From Alphaproteobacteria bacterium (GTDB taxonomy: Bacteria > Pseudomonadota > Alphaproteobacteria > Rickettsiales > JAIXRX01), in assembly GCA_027485005.1 (NCBI GenBank), contig JAIXRX010000024.1:1-10211 (forward strand): a stretch of DNA of 10,211 nucleotides, written 5' to 3'. The position numbers and the translations under genes are program-made. Below the pieces are notes generated by a model, which made no database searches, was not told where the DNA came from, and saw only the letters and a program-made list of their open reading frames with translations. Of the stretch, positions 5,595 through 10,211 are shown piece after piece (position 1 is the first letter of the stretch; every line of letters begins with the position of its first letter).

Positions 5595-6134
5595 CTACTT
5601 ATTGATATGTGAGATCTTAGTGCCTTCAATACTGAGCGATGCCATTAGGCCTTGTTGGTCAAAAATGAAGGCGTATGCATCCTCTTTCAGCGTGCTGGAG
5701 GTGAGATTTTTAGCAACGCCTGCATCAACCATGACCACGGTTGGGCCAATGCCGATTTCCCAGCCATGCGTTTCTTGTATATAATTGACAGCATCATCGC
5801 TCATCAGGAACACCACATAGCCATAAGATTGTGCGCCTGCCTGCCAACCGAAGGACGCAGTAACGGAATTATAATATCCCTCAATTCTGCCGTCCTGTTT
5901 CAGCAAACCTTCGCCATACGCACCGCCGAAGATGAGGCCAGCTTTTACGATATTCGGAAAAATCAGCGTTGCCTTCGCCTTCCTAGAAATATCTTCAGCA
6001 GCGGGATTGGTTTGTATAAGCATAGAGATGGCTTGATTGGCATCCTTACTCAAATTTTCTGGCGAGTCTGCTACTGCAGTGAGTGGTGATACTGCTAGCA
6101 TCATGGCAAAGAGGGGGGTGCGTAGACTTTTCAT
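5595..6134 (-). CDS. SYLF/Ysc84-domain lipid-binding protein, secreted
   Basis: This 179-aa protein has a cleavable signal peptide (probable cut after A22 in AVA-D) followed by a SYLF (DUF500/Ysc84) domain. Signature segments are AKATLIFPNIVKAGLIFGG (53-71), YGEGLL (73-78), SFGWQAGAQSYGYVVFLM (94-111) and the C-terminal YAFIFDQQGLMASLSIEGTKIS (154-175). SYLF domains bind membrane lipids, notably phosphoinositides in eukaryotes; bacterial members are exported, and their role is not settled. A periplasmic or outer-membrane-associated lipid-binding role is likely. GGAG lies seven bases before the ATG at 6134. It is the second gene of a four-gene operon, 24 bases after the glycine-zipper gene and 11 bases before the 53-aa gene. 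Confidence 0.9.
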   Translation of the reverse strand: MKSLRTPLFAMMLAVSPLTAVADSPENLSKDANQAISMLIQTNPAAEDISRKAKATLIFPNIVKAGLIFGGAYGEGLLKQDGRIEGYYNSVTASFGWQAGAQSYGYVVFLMSDDAVNYIQETHGWEIGIGPTVVMVDAGVAKNLTSSTLKEDAYAFIFDQQGLMASLSIEGTKISHINK

Positions 6135-6158
6135 GGTATTCTCCGTATGTGATGATTG

Positions 6159-6656
6159 TTAGGCATTTTTATTATATAGACGCTCATAAGCATCACGCGT
6201 CGCAAGCCTCGCCGTGTCCCATGTCAGTCGAGAGGTGCCGCGTGCATCGTCCCACTGTTTGCCAAGTTGTGCTTCAACTTCATCGAACTTACGCCCTACA
6301 TACGTGCTGTATGCTTCAATACCGAAGCGATACGCTGGTGCGTAGCTGTCGTAAGCAGTGGTGGAATCAAAATAGGCTTGGTGTTTATGCTGATTAAGCC
6401 AATAAACTTCTTCTTCATTCGGATTTATTTGCTGTGCTATGGCTTTTCCAGCTAGTGCTCCAACGACCCCACCAATGGCAACGCCAGCGGCCATTCCAGG
6501 AAATCCTACTATTGTACCAAGGGTTGCTCCTGTAACTGCACCAACCGCAGCAGATCCTGCGACTGCACCAACAGCAGCTCCGACTGCACCACCCACTGGG
6601 TGATCACCGAGCTTGCCAGGATGAGATAGAATTTTTGCTTCTTTACTGTAGGTCAT
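6159..6656 (-). CDS. Glycine-zipper protein with conserved AYRFG-type C-terminal domain
   Basis: This 165-aa protein has a short polar start and a long glycine zipper (about 21-72, repeated GxxxG such as VGGAVGAAVGAVAG) that would form a membrane hairpin. A charged C-terminal domain (about 78-162) holds YAPAYRFGIEAY, DEVEAQLGKQWDDARG and RLTWDTARLATRDAY. This C-terminal pattern recurs in unnamed proteobacterial proteins, where AYRYG and W-D-E-V-E are typical. No signal peptide is evident. The ATG at 6656 has AAGGAA (6668-6663) six bases upstream; an earlier in-frame ATG at 6731 lacks support and would cross an mRNA hairpin. It is the first gene of the operon with the SYLF, 53-aa and 84-aa genes. 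The role is probably envelope-related; the function is unknown. Confidence 0.82.
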   Translation of the reverse strand: MTYSKEAKILSHPGKLGDHPVGGAVGAAVGAVAGSAAVGAVTGATLGTIVGFPGMAAGVAIGGVVGALAGKAIAQQINPNEEEVYWLNQHKHQAYFDSTTAYDSYAPAYRFGIEAYSTYVGRKFDEVEAQLGKQWDDARGTSRLTWDTARLATRDAYERLYNKNA

Positions 6657-6672
6657 AATGATTTCCTTAAAA

Positions 6673-6703
6673 GGTTTAGGTGATGCTGAAACAGAACCTA
6701 ACC
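6673..6703 (-). promoter_or_regulatory. Hairpin in the 5' leader of the glycine-zipper operon
   Basis: On the - strand, GGTTAGGT (6703-6696) can pair with ACCTAAACC (6681-6673), leaving one bulged base and a 14-base loop. The structure ends four bases before the AAGGAA ribosome site of the 6656 ATG. Its position suggests it could influence translation initiation of the first gene of the operon, but no known riboswitch or thermometer family is recognised. Confidence 0.35.
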
Positions 6704-6761
6704 ATACCTCTGTAATGAAGCGATGCGGCAAAACGGTGCGTTTATAATATTTACATAAAGA

Positions 6762-7754
6762 CTAAAAACGGTGAGAAAGTGTTAGCGCGCCGAATAATGA
6801 GGGATTCTTCTGAGTGTCGTATTCTTTGGTCATGAATACCTGCGTATATGAAAGACGCGTTTCGCCGTAAGTGACTGCTGCACCCACTTGCAGGCTGGTA
6901 ACAAAATATTTCTTATCCACACTTGGGCTATCAGTGAACGTATTGCCATCAAGGAAAATATTACGTGCAACGGCACGTTCAGCAATGGTAGTGAATAAAT
7001 AACCGCCCAATTCTTCTGTAGGGACAAAGAAATCTGACCCAGGTAGGCTTGGGCGAATGCGCGGTGGACCGTAATCGGCAGGGAGGTCATACCCCAAACG
7101 AAAAGTCGCTCCTACTGTGGCATCAGTATTGATATTGCCGAGATTTATCCCAGCATGCGGTGTGATATCCGCGCTTAATCCAAGTGGCGAAATTTCATAA
7201 ATGCTGCGCCATTTTCGCTCATAGGTTAGTATGATGCCAGGTTCATTTTTTAGTTGATGATCCCAGCCACTTGGCTCTGGGCTATCTATTACTTTATGTA
7301 CAAATTTCTGCGTGGGTTCTGCAAGTGAGGCTGGGCCCACCATACCAAGAGTCAGTACCATATTATCCAGTGTTTTCCCCGTGTCTGATACCATGCCCAC
7401 CGAGCCGTAAAGCCAGCCCGCGTAAGGCTGGTCGCCCGCCACCAGATCTTGACGCGATAAATCTTCCGGCGCGAACATGCTCTGTCCCGCTGCAACACTG
7501 ATGCGTTTATTGCCGTCACCAGCAATCGGCAAGACGCCAGCTACCGATTGTATCCAACTAGGCATATTTTCTTCAGACGAAAGCCACGCGAAGCGGACGC
7601 CATTGGTGTAATCACTGTCTGAGCCTGCAAATATATCATTCTCAATGACAACATTAAAAATGCCTTTGTCATCCACCTTACGTACGTTTTCTTCTGCCAA
7701 AGATGGAGAGCTCATCATAAGAAAAATCATTGCTGGCAAAGTGATGCACTTCAT
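6762..7754 (-). CDS. LpxR-like lipid A deacylase, outer membrane
   Basis: This 330-aa protein has a signal peptide (cut near A20, SLA-EE) and a C-terminal Phe, as expected of an outer-membrane beta-barrel. It matches the LpxR/DUF2219 family: ENDIFAGSDSDYTNGVRF (38-55), GDQPYAGWLYG (107-117), GMVGPAS (137-143) and PSGWDHQLKNEPG (161-173). LpxR removes the 3'-linked acyloxyacyl group of lipid A in a calcium-dependent way. Predicted active-site residues are N39, D40 and the histidine H153; the spacing from the ND pair fits Salmonella LpxR (Asn9/Asp10 and His122). The length is near the family norm and no truncation is seen. The start codon at 7754 has only a weak purine-rich site. It is transcribed alone after a strong terminator, and the glycine-zipper gene follows after 105 bases. 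Confidence 0.85.
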   Translation of the reverse strand: MKCITLPAMIFLMMSSPSLAEENVRKVDDKGIFNVVIENDIFAGSDSDYTNGVRFAWLSSEENMPSWIQSVAGVLPIAGDGNKRISVAAGQSMFAPEDLSRQDLVAGDQPYAGWLYGSVGMVSDTGKTLDNMVLTLGMVGPASLAEPTQKFVHKVIDSPEPSGWDHQLKNEPGIILTYERKWRSIYEISPLGLSADITPHAGINLGNINTDATVGATFRLGYDLPADYGPPRIRPSLPGSDFFVPTEELGGYLFTTIAERAVARNIFLDGNTFTDSPSVDKKYFVTSLQVGAAVTYGETRLSYTQVFMTKEYDTQKNPSLFGALTLSHRF

Positions 7755-7780
7755 AACTAACTACTTTCTGATGAATGAAT

Positions 7781-7807
7781 TTAAAAAAATCCGGGCAAAA
7801 AGCCCGG
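7781..7807 (-). terminator. Strong Rho-independent terminator upstream of the deacylase gene
   Basis: On the - strand, CCGGGC (7807-7802) and GCCCGG (7796-7791) form a six-base GC-only stem with a five-T loop, immediately followed by ATTTTTTT (7790-7783). This is a classic intrinsic terminator. It stops transcription coming from the CsbD side before the LpxR-like gene, and it is the second terminator in this gap. Confidence 0.88.
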
Positions 7808-7904
7808 CTTCTTCATAATGATTACTATGAAATCACATATTAAGACTTGTTAGTCTTCAATGATGGTGCAGGATATTTGAAAGAATACTTTTTTCTATAA
7901 GAAA

Positions 7905-7938
7905 TATCGCCCGGCACAGGGCATGTAACCGGGCGATA
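7905..7938 (-). terminator. Hairpin terminator after the CsbD-like gene
   Basis: TATCGCCCGG (7905-7914) and CCGGGCGATA (7929-7938) form a perfect ten-base stem with a 14-base loop, nine bases after the CsbD stop on the - strand. The following bases are U-rich (TTTCTTATAG). It is a probable first terminator; a second, stronger one stands about 100 bases further on. Confidence 0.75.
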
Positions 7939-7947
7939 ATAGTCGGG

Positions 7948-8169
7948 TTATGCCGCTTTGGTCGTGCTGCAACCACAGGCTTCTTCAATAGCCTTGATTT
8001 GCTTTTCAGCTTCTTCTTTAGCGATACCTTGTAGTTGAACTACTTTGCCGACAAACTGGTCACGTTTGCCTTCATACAGCATGATATCGTTGTCGGTAAG
8101 TTTGCCGAAAGCAGCTTTAAATTTGCCTTTAAGTTCTTCAGCTTTGCCTTGTACTTGTTCCTTATTCAT
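7948..8169 (-). CDS. CsbD family stress protein, YjbJ-like, with C-terminal CGC motif
   Basis: This 73-aa, charged, helical, cytoplasmic protein belongs to the CsbD family. The central block GKLTDNDIMLYEGKRDQFVGKV (22-43) and KEEAEKQIKAIEE (51-63) closely follow E. coli YjbJ, an abundant stress-induced protein of unknown mechanism. The start MNKEQVQGKAEELKGKFK also fits. Its last ten residues, ending CGCSTTKAA, are unusual: CsbD proteins generally lack cysteines, and Cys65/Cys67 could bind metal or form a disulfide. The ATG at 8169 has a GGAGA site a few bases upstream; an earlier ATG four codons away is embedded in that site and is rejected. It is a single-gene unit ending in two terminators. 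Confidence 0.9.
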   Translation of the reverse strand: MNKEQVQGKAEELKGKFKAAFGKLTDNDIMLYEGKRDQFVGKVVQLQGIAKEEAEKQIKAIEEACGCSTTKAA

Positions 8170-8181
8170 AAAAATCTCCAT

Positions 8182-8467
8182 TCGTTGTTAGCGCTGCCAA
8201 TGACAGCGTTTAGGAGATGTAGATGCGAGTAGGTAAGGATGCGATAGGGGGCGCGGGTGGTTGTGTAAGTAACTGGTAAAGAATTCTTATGAGGACTATT
8301 TAAGTGTATAATCTAACAAGGTTATGCATTCAGTATTTTAGTAAATAATCAGCTATTTCGGTTTTTTGAACATTGAATTTCCTAAATTCGAGATGTTTTT
8401 GGGAGGATGGCATTTTCCCTCCATTTACAAAAGCCCTGCATAGGATTGTTATACCTTGTAGCAACCT
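8182..8467. other. 286-base intergenic gap with a possible + strand small transcript
   Basis: No protein gene is supported here. On the + strand, TTCTTA (8284-8289) and TATAAT (8307-8312) are 17 bases apart, a fair promoter. An AT-rich hairpin follows: AACAT at 8369-8373, GAATTT at 8375-8380, AAATTC at 8384-8389 and ATGTT at 8393-8397, ending in TTTTT at 8396-8400. Together they would define a transcript of about 80 bases. The promoter of the CsbD gene should also lie here, but I could not identify it. No convincing terminator for the porin gene was found. Confidence 0.35.
8319..8400 (+). ncRNA. Candidate small RNA between CsbD and porin genes
   Basis: It is inferred from a promoter-like TTCTTA/TATAAT pair (8284-8312) and a hairpin with a trailing T-run (8369-8400). 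The stem is AT-rich and interrupted by a small internal loop (one base against three), so termination would be weak. No similarity to a known RNA family was recognised. It runs opposite to both neighbouring genes and does not overlap them. Confidence 0.25.
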
Positions 8468-9703
8468 CTAAAAATCAATTGTCAGGCGTGAACCCACCAC
8501 AAAAGCATTATCGATGCTGCTATCGGTGCTGGGGTTGATGACATATTGTGCGTCTGGCTGAATGGTTAGCCATGGTAGCAATTTGTCGCTATAGGTTAGT
8601 TCAAAGCTGGTTTCACGTTTATCGGTTGGGGTGGCGCTGGCAGCTTGCGTGCGCAGATAATCATTGCCGTTATGCGCCCCCGTGATGCCAAAGCCTAGTT
8701 GCCCTTCGTCACGCGTTGGGAACGCGCCCGTATAAACAAGCCCCGTGCTCCATGCATAATCAAATTGGTTGATATCAGCATTTGCAAAACCAAAACGCGC
8801 AAACCCACTCAGGCCTTGATCGTCTGTCTCTTTATATAGTTTTGTTTCCCCAATCACATATATGCCCTGATTATGTTCTTTGAGCGGCAGGCCGTCTGCA
8901 TCCACATCAATTTGATGCTGTGCTTTTTCGGTATAATACCAGCTACCTATCGCTATTTTAGAACCTTCTGGTGTGTAGCCAGCTTCACCCACTATCAATA
9001 ATCCGTCATTTTCATTAAAGTTAATGTGTGTGCCGCTGAGATGGTCGGTGTCTCCCGGTACCCCGTCAAGTATCGCCGCTTGCACATAGGTGGTGTCGGT
9101 GGGGTTTACGCGAATGCGTGTGCCGACTGAGCTGAACGGGAAAATGGTTGGGCCGTTGACACCGGATTGCGCAATATCGGTGCCAATACCAAAGGTGGAA
9201 TGCAAAAATAATCCGCTTGAATCGGTGATGTAGAATTCTGAATCTAGCGCATATAACCCTGCGAGAATTGAGAGTTTGTCATCGAATAAATTTTGCTGCA
9301 CAAAGGCTTGGAAAAGCTTGCCCGTGGCGCGTGGTACTTCAATATTATCGATACCTTGTGCGCTGCCTACCAAGTCTCCGTCAGGGCGGCCACCGTTATT
9401 ATTCAATAAATGAATTGTGGCGCTCAGGCCTTTCGCTCCAACGATTTTCTCACCATCGAACGTGGCAATCACATCCAGATTATCCAGCGCGCGTGTTCCT
9501 TCTTTGAGGCCACCCGAAAGATTATTAAAAATATGTGCTTTATAACTTAATTCGGTGCTGATGCCTGCATCTTCAAGCTTCGTGCGATAGCCATTCCAGT
9601 CGCCTGTGAGGGTATTTGCATATGCGTCTTCGGCCAGAGCAGGGGCGGCAGCAAGGGCAGGGAGCAGGGCAAGAAGGGCGTATTTTGAAATATGATGAGA
9701 CAT
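8468..9703 (-). CDS. OprB-family carbohydrate-selective porin
   Basis: This 411-aa outer-membrane protein has a signal peptide of about 24 residues (PALA-ED). It is followed by the N-terminal OprB signature LTGDWNGYRTKLEDAGI (32-48), many alternating beta strands and a C-terminal Phe. OprB proteins form substrate-selective channels for sugars across the outer membrane. Other supporting segments are KLFQAFVQQNLFDDKLSILAG, where OprB family members have similar strands, and the terminal FVVGSRLTIDF. The length is in the family range. The substrate cannot be judged: no sugar transporter or catabolic gene is nearby. The ATG at 9703 has only a weak ribosome site (GCGAAA). It is divergent from the RNA methyltransferase gene, with 164 bases between the two. 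Confidence 0.85.
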   Translation of the reverse strand: MSHHISKYALLALLPALAAAPALAEDAYANTLTGDWNGYRTKLEDAGISTELSYKAHIFNNLSGGLKEGTRALDNLDVIATFDGEKIVGAKGLSATIHLLNNNGGRPDGDLVGSAQGIDNIEVPRATGKLFQAFVQQNLFDDKLSILAGLYALDSEFYITDSSGLFLHSTFGIGTDIAQSGVNGPTIFPFSSVGTRIRVNPTDTTYVQAAILDGVPGDTDHLSGTHINFNENDGLLIVGEAGYTPEGSKIAIGSWYYTEKAQHQIDVDADGLPLKEHNQGIYVIGETKLYKETDDQGLSGFARFGFANADINQFDYAWSTGLVYTGAFPTRDEGQLGFGITGAHNGNDYLRTQAASATPTDKRETSFELTYSDKLLPWLTIQPDAQYVINPSTDSSIDNAFVVGSRLTIDF

Positions 9704-9786
9704 TATAATTTTCGCTTACTTATAAGAGTTAGTCGGTGACTGCATGAGATAGAAGAATGTTTTTTTATATTTCTTCATTTCATGGC

Positions 9787-9814
9787 AGCATAAAAAATCA
9801 CCTGTTAAGTACAA
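9787..9814 (-). promoter_or_regulatory. Possible porin promoter
   Basis: On the - strand, TTGTAC (9814-9809) and TATGCT (9792-9787) are 16 bases apart, giving a leader of about 75-80 bases before the porin ATG. That leader contains an inverted repeat (GAAGAA at 9752-9757 and TTCTTC at 9771-9776) that could fold near its 5' half. The match is moderate and unconfirmed. Confidence 0.3.
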
Positions 9815-9832
9815 AGTTTAATCTCACAGTGA

Positions 9833-9861
9833 TTGCCTATTCTTCAGCGATTTTGTAAATT
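9833..9861 (+). promoter_or_regulatory. Possible promoter giving a leaderless methyltransferase mRNA
   Basis: TTGCCT (9833-9838) and TAAATT (9856-9861) are 17 bases apart. The expected start point falls at about 9868, the A of the ATG. This fits the lack of any purine-rich ribosome site before that ATG. Confidence 0.3.
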
Positions 9862-9867
9862 GCTGGT

Positions 9868-10211
9868 ATGGAAAACACATTTCAATCTCACATTGAAACA
9901 ATTCTAAATATCACGCATCTCGCAGGTTTGGGCGATGGTGTGGCGGTGCATGAAGGCCGCACGGTTTTTGTGCCTTATGTTTGTGCTGGCGAGCAGGTGC
10001 GTGTGGTGCTGTCACAGCCACTCAAAGAAGGCGCGCATGCACAGTTGCACGAGGTTGTTTCACCCAGCGCAGAAAGAATAGCGCCTGCCTGCCAGCATTA
10101 CACGCAGTGTGGCGGTTGTCGATTGCAACATGTGAGTGCGGCAGCCTATCAAACATTTAAGCTTGCGCAATTGCAGCAAGCGCTCAAACCATTAGGCGAG
10201 AATCTTCCGCT
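9868..10211 (+). CDS. TrmA/RlmD-family RNA (uracil-5-)-methyltransferase, 5' part
   Basis: This is the first 114 codons of a gene running off the right edge. Residues about 9-68 form a TRAM-type RNA-binding domain (ITHLAGLGDGVAVHEGRTVFVPYVCAGE). A cysteine motif C75-x5-C81-x2-C84 follows (CGGCRLQHVS), which with a later fourth cysteine holds the [4Fe-4S] cluster in RlmD-type enzymes. The family transfers a methyl group from S-adenosylmethionine to C5 of specific uridines in 23S rRNA or tRNA. The catalytic domain with the nucleophilic cysteine lies beyond the window, so the exact substrate (RlmD, RlmC or other) cannot be assigned. The ATG at 9868 lacks a ribosome site. It is a housekeeping-type gene marking the right boundary of the envelope/stress cluster. 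Confidence 0.88.
   Translation, partial: MENTFQSHIETILNITHLAGLGDGVAVHEGRTVFVPYVCAGEQVRVVLSQPLKEGAHAQLHEVVSPSAERIAPACQHYTQCGGCRLQHVSAAAYQTFKLAQLQQALKPLGENLP

Noticed and set aside
5446..6089. Two long + strand open frames opposite the SYLF operon
   Set aside because: They are antisense to genes with clear family motifs and good ribosome sites, and their translations show no domain-like composition.
6657..6731. N-terminal extension of the glycine-zipper protein from an ATG at 6731
   Set aside because: The extra 25 residues look unrelated to the family, and the AAGGAA site supports the ATG at 6656.
8223..8279. 18-codon + strand frame preceded by AGGAG
   Set aside because: The site and spacing are good but the product is very short and glycine-rich, with no promoter or neighbour to support it; chance is more likely.

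Overview
The window looks like chromosomal DNA of a Gram-negative bacterium, most likely an alphaproteobacterium of moderate GC content. This rests on outer-membrane proteins (an OprB-type porin and an LpxR-type lipid A deacylase), two lipoproteins with lipoboxes, and small families common in alphaproteobacteria (DUF1328/UPF0391, DUF3309, DUF883, CsbD, SYLF, glycine-zipper proteins). It also rests on a TrmA/RlmD-type methyltransferase with a C-x5-C-x2-C motif. The genus cannot be named from the sequence. No rRNA, tRNA, CRISPR array, transposase or phage module was seen.

Layout. 1-272 is non-coding or unrecognised. 273-989 (+) encodes a KdpE-like response regulator, the only complete + strand gene. 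From 986 to 9703 every gene lies on the - strand. Read in the direction of transcription (right to left), these are: an OprB-like porin (9703-8468), a CsbD/YjbJ-like protein (8169-7948), and an LpxR-like deacylase (7754-6762). Next comes a tight four-gene operon (6656-5164): a glycine-zipper protein, a SYLF protein, an unannotated 53-aa protein and an 84-aa membrane-anchored protein. Then follow a collagen-like lipoprotein (5102-4743), an isolated HisKA-domain protein (4658-4401), a DUF3309 peptide (4299-4141) and a DUF883/YqjD-like protein (3967-3719). A three-gene operon (3644-1635) encodes a 25-aa membrane peptide, a two-helix membrane protein and a hybrid histidine kinase. Last are a glycine-zipper lipoprotein (1531-1286) and a UPF0391 peptide (1171-986). 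At the right edge, 9868-10211 (+) is the 5' part of a TrmA/RlmD-family RNA methyltransferase.

How it fits together (inference). The region resembles a cell-envelope and stress island: many very small membrane, lipoprotein or stress-family proteins, lipid A modification, a lipid-binding SYLF protein and a porin, interleaved with three separate two-component pieces. Those pieces are a complete regulator, a hybrid kinase with a receiver but no output domain, and a phosphoacceptor domain with no ATPase domain. No kdpFABC genes are visible although two of the pieces look Kdp-like. Four hairpins suitable as terminators separate the - strand units. The items most worth a second look are the ATPase-less HisKA protein, the collagen-like lipoprotein, two small genes shorter than 60 codons with strong ribosome binding sites, and two possible small-RNA loci beside the CsbD gene.
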